Assembly (NCBI RefSeq): GCF_003253485.1
Contig: NZ_QKTX01000021.1
Span: forward strand, 1-64,000
From: Algoriphagus aquaeductus
GTDB taxonomy: Bacteria; Bacteroidota; Bacteroidia; Cytophagales; Cyclobacteriaceae
Direction of reading: 5' to 3'
Length of the DNA: 64,000 nucleotides
Under the pieces are notes generated by a model, which saw only the letters and a program-made list of their open reading frames with translations, was not told where the DNA came from and did no database searches. Position 1 is the first letter of the stretch; each line of letters starts with the position of its first letter. Shown one piece after another: positions 6,458 to 14,485 of this stretch. The position numbers and the translations under genes were made by a program.

Positions 6458-9400
6458 TTTTCCACCCACCTTCTCGCATTCACAAACGCCTCCAACCATG
6501 GGGTGAAATCGTCGTTTCGCTCGCTTGGGTAATGCGCCCAGTTCCAAGGCTTCAGGCTTCGCTCGATATGCGGCATGATAGCCAGGTGACGTCCGTCTTC
6601 GGAGGCGATACCCGCTGTCGCAAAGTCCGAACCGTTGGGGTTGCCCGGGTAGGCGGCGTAGCTGTACTTCATGGCGAATTGATAGGCGTTTTCACCTTTT
6701 GGAAGTTGGAATTTACCTTCACCATGGGCCACCCAAACGCCCAGGCGCTGTCCGCTGAGGCTGCCGAGCATCACGGAAGTATTTTCCGGTACAGTTACAT
6801 TCACAAAGCAGGACTCAAACTTATGGCTGGCATTGTGTAGCATTTTTGGCTTTTGATCGTGGTCAGGAGTCACCAGGCCGAGCTCGATCATCAGCTGGCA
6901 ACCGTTGCACACTCCGAGTGAAAGGGTGTCAGGTCTCGCGTAGAAGTTGTCGAGTGCCTGCTTGGCTTTTGGATTGTAGAGGAAAGCACCTGCCCAGCCT
7001 TTGGCCGATCCTAGTACGTCGGAGTTGGAGAAGCCACCTACGAAAACGATCATCTGCACATCGCTGAGGTCTTCTCTACCGGAAATCAGGTCGGTCATGT
7101 GTACGTCCTTCACCTCAAAACCTGCGAGCCACAAGGAGTAAGCCATTTCACGGTCACCATTCACCCCTTTTTCACGAATAATGGCTGCCTTGGCTTTTCC
7201 TTTGGTGGTTCTGAAAGGATCGACCCCAAGGGTTTCAAATTTCCCTACCCACCCCGGAGCAAAATCATAGCTCAGGGATTGGTTTTTGTAATTTTCAAAT
7301 CGGTCTTTGGCAAGCTTTTCTCCGCTTTGTTTTCTGTCAAGCAGATAGGAAGACTTAAACCATAAATCTCTCAACTCGGCAACGTCCAAGCTTTGAGATT
7401 CCAGATTTACTTTTCCATCCAAAGTCACTTCCGCTAATTCTACAAAGTCGATTTCTGCTTTCGCAAGCAAGTCTACTACTTGGTGATCGTTGGCAACCTG
7501 GATCAGGATACCCGGATTTTCGGCAAAAAGGGCTTTCACCACATCCGTTTCGCCCAAACGGGATTCTTTCACGGCAAGGCCGACTGTCTGACTTGGGAAG
7601 CACATTTCCAGTAAGGCGGTGATGATACCACCGGAGGAAATATCGTGACCTGACAAGATCAAGCCTTTAGAAATCAACTCCTGAACTGTCTCGAAAGCCT
7701 TCGCGAAATAGGCCGAATCGGCAACGGTTGGAGTTTCTTTTCCAACCTTGTTAAGGATTTGGTATAGTGAAGAACCCGCGAGTTTGGCGGAATCCTGGGA
7801 GAAATCGAGGTATAATACTTTGCTTTCTGCCTTCGGCAAAAGGGCTGCTTTGACAGTTTTGGTAATGTCGGAGCATTCGCCTACAGTTGAGATAATCACC
7901 GTGCCCGGAGAGTACACCACTTTTCCGTCAGGGTATTTCTGAGTCATGGACAGGGAATCCTTTCCGGTAGGAATATTTACTCCCAGCTCAATGGCAAAGT
8001 CAGAAACAGCCTTCACTGCACGATAGAGGCGGTCGTTTTCGCCTTTGTTTTTCGCTGGCCACATCCAGTTGGCAGAGAGAGAAACGCCTTTCAGTCCGTC
8101 CTGAACCGGTGCAAACACCAAGTTGGTCAATGCCTCGGCGATCGATAACCGGCTTCCCGCTTCCGGATTGGCCAAAGCTGCTACCGGAGCATGTCCGATG
8201 GAGGTGGCAATCCCTTTGTTTCCGGTAAAGTCCAGGGCCATCACGGCTACGTCATTCAATGGAAGTTGGATTTCACCCACAGTCTGCTGCGTAGCTACTC
8301 TTCCGGTTACGGAGCGGTCCACTTTGTTGGTGAGCCAATCTTTACAGGCTACCGCTTCAAGCTGAAGGACTTCCTTGATGTATTCTGTTAGTTTTCCGGC
8401 TTCGTAATCTGCCTCGGCAAAAGTGGAACCCTTTCCGCTTTGGTCCTCCAAGACGGTCTTGGGTGAGGAGCCAAACATGTAGGCCAAATCCCAATCCACC
8501 GGCTTTTCGCCCGTCTTTTGGTTTTCAAAGGTGAAGTGCATATCTCCGGTCGTCTCGCCCACCACATAGAAAGGCGCACGCTCACGCTCGGAAAGTTGCT
8601 TGAGGGTTTCGATGTTTTCTTTACCCACGACCAAGCCCATACGCTCCTGAGATTCGTTGCCGATGATCTCCTTGGCCGAAAGGGTAGGATCCCCAACTGG
8701 AAGTTGGTCGATGTGGATGGTGCCTCCAGTGCTTTCCACGAGTTCGGAAAGGCAGTTCAAGTGACCACCCGCTCCGTGGTCGTGGATGGAGATGATCGGG
8801 TTGTTTTCGCTTTCGGCCATGGCCCGGATCACGTTGGATACCCGCTTTTGCATCTCCGGATTGGAGCGCTGGATGGCGTTGAGCTCGATGGCGTTGGAGA
8901 GTTCGCCTGTATTCAATGAAGATACCGCCGAACCGCCCATCCCGATGCGGTAGTTGTCACCACCCATGATCACGATTTGGTCACCAGCCTTTGGTTCGCC
9001 TTTTTTGGTGTAGTTGGCATTGGTGAAGCCGATGCCGCCTGCGAGCATGATTACCTTGTCGAAGCCGTATTGCTTGTCGCCTTCTTCGTGCTCAAAGGTC
9101 AAAACGGAACCGGCAATCAGCGGCTGTCCAAATTTATTTCCGAAGTCAGAAGCGCCGTTGGATGCTTTGATGAGAATGTCCATCGGGGTTTGATACAGCC
9201 AAGGGCGCTCTGCTAAGTTTTTCTCCCAACTTCTTCCTTTTTCGGAACGGGAATAAGAAGTCATGTACACGGCCGTACCTGCCAAAGGAATGGATGCAGT
9301 ACCTCCCGCCAAGCGGTCGCGGATTTCACCTCCCGATCCTGTCGCGGCACCGTTGAAGGGCTCTACAGTAGTGGGGAAGTTATGGGTTTCCGCCTTCAAG

Positions 9401-10125
9401 GAAATGACCGTGTCGATTTCGCGTGGCTCAAAAAAGTCTGCCTGATGCTGGGTTTTCGGAGCGAATTGCTGAACTCTCGGGCCTTGGACAAAAGCCACGT
9501 TGTCCTTGTATGCGGAAGCGATCCGGTTGGGATGACGTTTGGAAGTTTCTTTGATGAGTTGAAAAAGCGTCATTGGCTTTTCCTCGCCGTCGATGACAAA
9601 GGTGCCATTGAAGATTTTATGTCGGCAATGCTCAGAGTTGACTTGGGAAAAGCCGAATACTTCAGAATCGGTGAGTGGGCGGCCAAGTTGCTGAGAGACA
9701 TTTTCCAGGTAATCCACTTCTTCCTGACTTAGCGCAAGACCTTCCGACTTGTTGTAGGAAGCAATATCCGTGATGGCCTTGATCGGTTCGGGCTGGAGAT
9801 GGATGTCGTAGATTTCCTGATCGAGTCCCTCGTATGCTTTTTGGAGCATAGGGTCAATTTGGTCTCCTTCGCTCATCGGAAAAAACTCTTCGATGCGCTG
9901 AATGCCCTGAATTCCCATGTTGACCGTGATTTCTACGGCATTGGTGGACCAGGGAGTGATCATTTCTTTTCTCGGTCCGGAGTATTTTCCGGCTACTTTT
10001 TCACCTGAGATCAGTTGGGCTTCGCCAAAAAGCCAGGTGAGTTTTGAGAGGTCTTCAGTGCTGAGCGGGTGGGGAACTTGAACTCCGTAGATGAGTTTCT
10101 GAGGGGATTCAAAGAAGAAAATCAT
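6448..10125 (-). CDS. purL: phosphoribosylformylglycinamidine synthase PurL (large, single-chain)
   Basis: Fourth step of de novo purine synthesis: FGAR + glutamine + ATP to FGAM. The 1225-aa chain is the large type in which the synthetase and glutaminase are one protein, close to the usual length (about 1300). The linker and FGAM synthetase parts carry SEHCRHKIFNG (about 165), SLKAETHNFPTTVEPF and GAATGSGGEIRD (about 235-270), and later HDHGAGGHLNCLSELVE. The C-terminal class I glutaminase has the nucleophile C1073 in GVCNGCQ and the histidine in PHIERSLKPW. A Bacteroidota -7 box lies 20 bases before the ATG, and a hairpin terminator follows the stop, so it is a single-gene unit. Confidence 0.97.
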   Translation of the reverse strand: MIFFFESPQKLIYGVQVPHPLSTEDLSKLTWLFGEAQLISGEKVAGKYSGPRKEMITPWSTNAVEITVNMGIQGIQRIEEFFPMSEGDQIDPMLQKAYEGLDQEIYDIHLQPEPIKAITDIASYNKSEGLALSQEEVDYLENVSQQLGRPLTDSEVFGFSQVNSEHCRHKIFNGTFVIDGEEKPMTLFQLIKETSKRHPNRIASAYKDNVAFVQGPRVQQFAPKTQHQADFFEPREIDTVISLKAETHNFPTTVEPFNGAATGSGGEIRDRLAGGTASIPLAGTAVYMTSYSRSEKGRSWEKNLAERPWLYQTPMDILIKASNGASDFGNKFGQPLIAGSVLTFEHEEGDKQYGFDKVIMLAGGIGFTNANYTKKGEPKAGDQIVIMGGDNYRIGMGGSAVSSLNTGELSNAIELNAIQRSNPEMQKRVSNVIRAMAESENNPIISIHDHGAGGHLNCLSELVESTGGTIHIDQLPVGDPTLSAKEIIGNESQERMGLVVGKENIETLKQLSERERAPFYVVGETTGDMHFTFENQKTGEKPVDWDLAYMFGSSPKTVLEDQSGKGSTFAEADYEAGKLTEYIKEVLQLEAVACKDWLTNKVDRSVTGRVATQQTVGEIQLPLNDVAVMALDFTGNKGIATSIGHAPVAALANPEAGSRLSIAEALTNLVFAPVQDGLKGVSLSANWMWPAKNKGENDRLYRAVKAVSDFAIELGVNIPTGKDSLSMTQKYPDGKVVYSPGTVIISTVGECSDITKTVKAALLPKAESKVLYLDFSQDSAKLAGSSLYQILNKVGKETPTVADSAYFAKAFETVQELISKGLILSGHDISSGGIITALLEMCFPSQTVGLAVKESRLGETDVVKALFAENPGILIQVANDHQVVDLLAKAEIDFVELAEVTLDGKVNLESQSLDVAELRDLWFKSSYLLDRKQSGEKLAKDRFENYKNQSLSYDFAPGWVGKFETLGVDPFRTTKGKAKAAIIREKGVNGDREMAYSLWLAGFEVKDVHMTDLISGREDLSDVQMIVFVGGFSNSDVLGSAKGWAGAFLYNPKAKQALDNFYARPDTLSLGVCNGCQLMIELGLVTPDHDQKPKMLHNASHKFESCFVNVTVPENTSVMLGSLSGQRLGVWVAHGEGKFQLPKGENAYQFAMKYSYAAYPGNPNGSDFATAGIASEDGRHLAIMPHIERSLKPWNWAHYPSERNDDFTPWLEAFVNARRWVENKI

Positions 10126-10145
10126 GTCCTTGGGCTGGTAAGATG

Positions 10146-10153
10146 CAAAGGTA
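10146..10153 (-). promoter_or_regulatory. purL promoter -7 element
   Basis: On the minus strand TACCTTTG matches the Bacteroidota consensus TAnnTTTG, ending 20 bases before the purL ATG. No purine riboswitch-like structure fits in this short leader. Confidence 0.55.
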
Positions 10154-10295
10154 AGGATTTGAGATCGATTGGAAAATTGGCGGATTGAAAGATTTGAAAA
10201 TTGAGAGATTGAAAAATTACTCCTGCGCTAAGAGGAGGCTTGCTTTTTTTGAAGAAAAGAATTGGAATAGCCTAATTCATAAGCGCTCATTCATT

Positions 10296-11111
10296 TTAAG
10301 GGATTGGCTGGGAGATTTTTTTGGATGCCAGAAAATTTGCGGCTGCTTCGATCAGGCCTCCGTGGCCGACGGGCAGGATGATCTTTCGCAGATGGGGGAT
10401 TTTGGAACTGAAGCGCTCGAGATTTTCAGCGGTGACCATTTTGTCAAATTCCCCAATAAACAAGGTCATGGGAATGGGTTTGCTTCTGGACTGTCGGATG
10501 ATTTTCCCCAGTTGAAGTTGGATGCCGCCAAATACTTTCCAGACAAAATAGGCCTGAGCACGTTTGGATCGGGTTTCCATCTGGGTTTTGACAAATTTCA
10601 CCAAGCTTTTTTCCACCAATCCCACTGCATTGAGTCCCTCTACCATCCCAAAAAAGCGATTGGGGCGAAACACCACTCGTTTAAAAAGCACATGGAAATA
10701 ATTGGGATAGCTGCTCATGCTGTACCAAAGGCCTGTTTTGATCCCGTCGGGAGCCAAAAGGGTCAGGCTTTTGACCGATTTGGGCAGGAGCTCATAGGTC
10801 AGCAAAGCAAATTTTCCGCCCATGCTGTATCCGATCAGGTGAAATTCTTGGAAACTTTCCTTTAGCTGGAGTTCCCGGATAAATTCTCTCCACTTCAATC
10901 GATCTAAAGGTGATCCCACATCGGTCCATTGGCTGCGTCCATGGTAAAACATGTCGAAGAACAAAAAGGTCTGACCCGGTTTTCTGATCTGATCAAAAGC
11001 TCCCATGTCCTGATGGGTTTGCCCAAATCCGTGGAATATCAAAAAAATCTCCGGCCCTTGTCCTGATTTTTGGTAGGCCCACTTTCCAGAGCGATGATCA
11101 AGGAAATCCAT
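10296..11111 (-). CDS. alpha/beta-fold hydrolase
   Basis: A 271-aa cytosolic alpha/beta hydrolase. An oxyanion-type HGFG lies at residues 27-30, the nucleophile elbow GYSMGG has S96, an acid candidate is in FIGEFDK and the histidine is in PVGHGG near residue 250. A lid-like insertion rich in aromatic and basic residues follows the nucleophile (about 125-200). Substrate is unknown; esterases, lipases and MhpC-like C-C hydrolases share these motifs. It lies upstream of purL in the same direction but 170 bases away, with the purL promoter between them, so it is probably transcribed separately. Confidence 0.88.
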   Translation of the reverse strand: MDFLDHRSGKWAYQKSGQGPEIFLIFHGFGQTHQDMGAFDQIRKPGQTFLFFDMFYHGRSQWTDVGSPLDRLKWREFIRELQLKESFQEFHLIGYSMGGKFALLTYELLPKSVKSLTLLAPDGIKTGLWYSMSSYPNYFHVLFKRVVFRPNRFFGMVEGLNAVGLVEKSLVKFVKTQMETRSKRAQAYFVWKVFGGIQLQLGKIIRQSRSKPIPMTLFIGEFDKMVTAENLERFSSKIPHLRKIILPVGHGGLIEAAANFLASKKISQPIP

Positions 11112-11277
11112 TGACTTAGAAATTTTGTACGGAATTTAATTCAATTCCGGGAATTCAAGATCTCAATTTTTTTGATTTTAGAATAAAATTTTGTCTTACA
11201 TGGACATTTTCATCTTTTGTTCGATTTTGTACAGGTTTGATCTAAAAATCAAAAATAAAATTCTTCATAAAAACCTT

Positions 11278-11305
11278 GGAAACTTTGAACCAATCAAAAG
11301 TTTCC
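11278..11305. promoter_or_regulatory. probable TetR operator (inverted repeat)
   Basis: GGAAACTTT (11278-11286) and AAAGTTTCC (11297-11305) are perfect 9-base inverted arms with a 10-base spacer. The left arm covers the -33 element of the promoter that ends at 11314. This is the expected place for autorepression by the adjacent TetR-family regulator. Confidence 0.7.
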
Positions 11306-11314
11306 ATAGTTTTG
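11284..11314 (+). promoter_or_regulatory. promoter of the tetR-efflux operon
   Basis: TTTG (11284-11287) and TAGTTTTG (11307-11314) are separated by 19 bases, matching the Bacteroidota -33/-7 promoter. Transcription would start near 11320, which rules out translation from the upstream TTG at 11276 and favours the TTG at 11336. Confidence 0.7.
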
Positions 11315-11335
11315 TTTCCAAATTCGAGAGAAGCC

Positions 11336-11944
11336 TTGGAGACTAGAGAGAGAATTTTAGAAATAGCGACAGAACAATTTGCCCGTTTCGGTGTCCGAGC
11401 CATCACGATGGAAGACATCGCGAGGCAGGCTGGGATTTCCAAAAAGACCATTTATCAGGAGTTTTCGGATAAGCGAGATTTGGTCAGGGCGGTATTTTCC
11501 AATATTCTGGATGAGGACAGAAAGCGCCTGACGTTCATTTTGGAATCTGAAGATGGGGTGATTGAGCACCTGGTGCAAACTTCCAAGATGATGCGAGAAC
11601 GACTTTCTTCCATCAATCCCATGGTAATCCTGGAGGTCCAAAAGTATTTTCCGGAGTCTTGGAAAATGTTTGAAGAATTTAAGGAATGCATCATTCAGAT
11701 GGACCTGGTCAATGTTCTCGAAAAGGGCAAAGAATTGGGGTATTTCAGGCCTGAAATTGATTCTCAGATTTTGGCCAAGGTGAGGATGAACCAGATAACC
11801 TCTGCATTTGATCCGGCCAATTTTACCAATCCGGAATACAATTTTGTGGAAGAACAGCTGGTATTGATGGACCATTTCTTACATGGAATTTTTACGGAAA
11901 AGGGGAGGCAGGCTTACCAATCCCAAAAAGAATTATTGAATTGA
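11336..11944 (+). CDS. TetR/AcrR-family transcriptional regulator of the efflux operon
   Basis: DNA-binding repressor of about 202 aa. The N-terminal helix-turn-helix begins LETRERILEIATEQFARFG and continues with ITMEDIARQAGISKKTIYQEF; the C-terminal helical domain is the divergent ligand-binding part. No ATG precedes the HTH. The open frame extends up to a TTG at 11276, but that extension contains the promoter and an inverted-repeat operator, so the TTG at 11336, which gives the usual TetR N-terminus, is preferred. The stop is 14 bases before the TolC ATG, so the repressor leads its own efflux operon. The ligand is unknown. Confidence 0.88.
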   Translation: METRERILEIATEQFARFGVRAITMEDIARQAGISKKTIYQEFSDKRDLVRAVFSNILDEDRKRLTFILESEDGVIEHLVQTSKMMRERLSSINPMVILEVQKYFPESWKMFEEFKECIIQMDLVNVLEKGKELGYFRPEIDSQILAKVRMNQITSAFDPANFTNPEYNFVEEQLVLMDHFLHGIFTEKGRQAYQSQKELLN

Positions 11945-11958
11945 AAACCCGATTATTT

Positions 11959-13317
11959 ATGAAGAAATACCTGTTAGGTGCTTTTATTCTTTGGAGTAGT
12001 TTTTCTTTAGCCCAAGCTCAGCAAGTGGTTGAACTCAACCTGAACGAGGCTTTGGAATATGCCCTGGAGAATAATGCCGCAACCAAAAATGCCCGGTTGG
12101 AATTGCTGATTTCAAAAGCAACCATCAAAGAGACCACCGCACAGGGCTTGCCTCAGCTCACCGGTTCTTACAATTTTGACTATAATCCCAAAATTCCTGT
12201 AGTTTTTCTTCCCAATCAGCCTCCTTTTGGAGACCCCACCAATCCGAGTGATGTGTTGCCTGCTAGATTCGGAGTGAGTTACTCGTCCGGCTTGGGAGTC
12301 AATCTTAATCAGATGATCTTCGACGGTTCCTTTTTTGTAGGCCTGAGAGCGGCAAGAACCTTGGAAGAGTTGACAAACAAAGACCTTCAAAAAGCTGAAA
12401 ACGATGTGGTTGAAAATGTGAAGAAGGCGTATTTCGGTGTTTTGGTCAATCAGGAAAGAATCCGATTGGCGGTAGCCAACCTTGGCCGAATTGACACGCT
12501 GTTGAAGGAAACCAAAGCATTGTACGAAGCAGGGTTTGCGGAGAAAATCGACGTTTCGAGAATTCAGGTTCAGCGTAACAACATTTACACGCAAGTTCAA
12601 AGAAGTCAAACGGCATTGGAGATCAGTAAGCAGATTCTCAAAGTCCAAATGGGAATGCCTATTGAATACGATATTCTCATTCAGGAATCACTCAAAGAGA
12701 TCAATGCTCAAGAAGATGTCATGCAGCTGATGAGCGATCAAGGAAGAGATCGGATCGAATTGGAGCAGATTGCCACCCAAATCGAACTCACAGGTCTGGA
12801 TTTGAAAAACAACCACGCGCAATACATGCCGAAGATTAATCTCGTGGGAAATATGAGACGAAATGGGGCGGGAAATGAGCTTCAGACGGTATTCAATAGT
12901 AACAATTGGTTTGGATCCTCCCTGATCGGGGTCAGCATGAGTGTTCCGATTTTTGACGGGTTGGCCAAATCCGCCCGAATTCAAAAAAACCGGATTCAAA
13001 TCTCCCAGCTTGAAAACCAACGGATGTATCTGAAAGAGAATTTCAAAAACGAACTATACACTGCCAAGTCAAACCTCAGAAATGATCTTTACATTCTGGA
13101 GGTCCAAAAAGAGAATTTGGAATTGGCTAAAGAGGTTTTTGAGATCGCTCGGATCAAGTATCAGGAAGGCGTTGGCTCCAATTTGGAAGTAGTAGAAGCC
13201 GATGCTGCCCTGATCGAAGCAGAGATCAATTATTTGGGATCACTCTACGATAGTTTAATCTCCAAAGTAAATCTTGAAAAAGCCCTTGGTCTATTGAAGG
13301 CCGATTTGACTAACTAA
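11959..13317 (+). CDS. TolC-family outer-membrane efflux channel
   Basis: Outer-membrane component of a tripartite RND efflux pump, 452 aa from the ATG at 11959. The signal peptide covers about residues 1-20 (FSLAQA/QQ). Two outer-membrane-efflux-protein repeats follow: one beginning LNLNEALEYALENN and a second half around residue 230 onward with the long helices. The YxxGxxxxLEVVEAD segment (YQEGVGSNLEVVEAD) near the C-terminus is characteristic. A TTG 18 bases upstream is possible but would put charged residues ahead of the signal peptide. It is the second gene of the tetR-tolC-adaptor-permease operon. Confidence 0.93.
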   Translation: MKKYLLGAFILWSSFSLAQAQQVVELNLNEALEYALENNAATKNARLELLISKATIKETTAQGLPQLTGSYNFDYNPKIPVVFLPNQPPFGDPTNPSDVLPARFGVSYSSGLGVNLNQMIFDGSFFVGLRAARTLEELTNKDLQKAENDVVENVKKAYFGVLVNQERIRLAVANLGRIDTLLKETKALYEAGFAEKIDVSRIQVQRNNIYTQVQRSQTALEISKQILKVQMGMPIEYDILIQESLKEINAQEDVMQLMSDQGRDRIELEQIATQIELTGLDLKNNHAQYMPKINLVGNMRRNGAGNELQTVFNSNNWFGSSLIGVSMSVPIFDGLAKSARIQKNRIQISQLENQRMYLKENFKNELYTAKSNLRNDLYILEVQKENLELAKEVFEIARIKYQEGVGSNLEVVEADAALIEAEINYLGSLYDSLISKVNLEKALGLLKADLTN

Positions 13318-13348
13318 ACCAACGCTTGCAAAATCTCAATTCATTTCT

Positions 13349-14482
13349 ATGAAACCTGTAATCAAATTTTTACCTCTGTTGGCATTTTCCGTTTTGGTGG
13401 CTGCCTGTGCTACCAACGAAGGTGTAGATGCAAAGAAAGCTGAGTTGGAAAAGCTTAAAAGCCAGCTTTCTGCCCTGAATACTCAGATCAAAACTCTCGA
13501 AGCAGAGATTGCCAAAGAGGATCCCGAATTCGCAAACGCCAATAAAAAGTCTTTGCTGATCACGACTGCGGCGGCCAAAAAGGGCGAATTTACCCACTAC
13601 GTGGAAGTCACGGGTTCTGTGCTATCCAAAAAGAATGTAAACATCAGTGCCGAGACGGCCGGTAGGATTCTTGAGGTTCCCGCCATTGAGGGGATGCGAG
13701 TGAGCAAAGGGCAAATCCTGGCCACCATTGATGCCGAATCGATCCAAAGAAACATTGAAGAAATGGAGAATAATCTGGCATTGGCCAGGACTGTCTTTGA
13801 AAAGCAGGAGCGGCTCTGGAACCAGAAAATAGGTACAGAAATCCAATACCTGGAAGCGAAAAACCGCAAGGAAGGATTGGAGAAAAGTCTGGCTTCGATG
13901 AAAACCCAATTGTCCAAGACCGAAGTTCGTGCACCTTTCAATGGTACTGTCGAAACCGTCAGGGTGAGATTGGGTGAATTGGTACAGCCGGGAATGACCA
14001 TGTTCCAGTTTGTGGGTGAAAGTGACCTGTTTATTGAGGCAGACATTTCTGAATCCTACGTGGGTGTCTTATCCAAGGGGGATTCGGTAGAAGTATCATT
14101 TCCTTCTATCAACAGATCTTTGAAGACCAAAGTCTCTGCCATCGGATCCATTATCAATCCGAACAACAGGACATTTAAAGTAGAGGTATTCCTCCCTAAT
14201 ATTCCCGAAGTAAAGCCGAATATGATTTCGGTTTTGAAAATTCAGGATTACAAAAACAAGGAAAGCGTCATCGTGCCGGCCCATTTGATTCTGGCAGACA
14301 ACAGAGGAGACTACCTATTTATCGTGGAAAACGGAATCGCGAAAAAGAAATACGTGAAACGGGGCTATACCTTCGGTGCGGAAACCGAAATCGTAGAGGG
14401 ATTGACCGGAGTTGAGACCTTAGTTGATAAAGGTTTCCGTGAAGTAGGGGATAATTTTAGTGTGAATATTTCACAGCTCTAA
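13349..14482 (+). CDS. RND efflux periplasmic adaptor (membrane-fusion protein), lipoprotein
   Basis: Adaptor linking the inner-membrane RND pump to TolC, 377 aa. The signal ends in LVAAC, placing the lipidated cysteine at C20. An unusual coiled-coil segment (residues 29-60, KKAELEKLKSQLSALNTQI) precedes the core. The barrel-sandwich (lipoyl) halves are around residues 80-115 and 185-215 (VRAPFNGTVETV), separated by the helical hairpin (about 120-180). Beta-barrel and membrane-proximal domains follow. It lies 31 bases after tolC and 3 bases before the permease. Confidence 0.93.
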   Translation: MKPVIKFLPLLAFSVLVAACATNEGVDAKKAELEKLKSQLSALNTQIKTLEAEIAKEDPEFANANKKSLLITTAAAKKGEFTHYVEVTGSVLSKKNVNISAETAGRILEVPAIEGMRVSKGQILATIDAESIQRNIEEMENNLALARTVFEKQERLWNQKIGTEIQYLEAKNRKEGLEKSLASMKTQLSKTEVRAPFNGTVETVRVRLGELVQPGMTMFQFVGESDLFIEADISESYVGVLSKGDSVEVSFPSINRSLKTKVSAIGSIINPNNRTFKVEVFLPNIPEVKPNMISVLKIQDYKNKESVIVPAHLILADNRGDYLFIVENGIAKKKYVKRGYTFGAETEIVEGLTGVETLVDKGFREVGDNFSVNISQL

Positions 14483-14485
14483 ACC

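Noticed and set aside
10185..10865. 226-codon plus-strand open frame opposite the alpha/beta hydrolase
   Set aside because: Antisense to a gene with clear catalytic motifs; its own translation has no signal, domain or sensible start context.
11941..11958. TTG start for the TolC gene six codons upstream
   Set aside because: It overlaps the tetR stop and would put charged residues before the signal peptide; the ATG at 11959 fits better.
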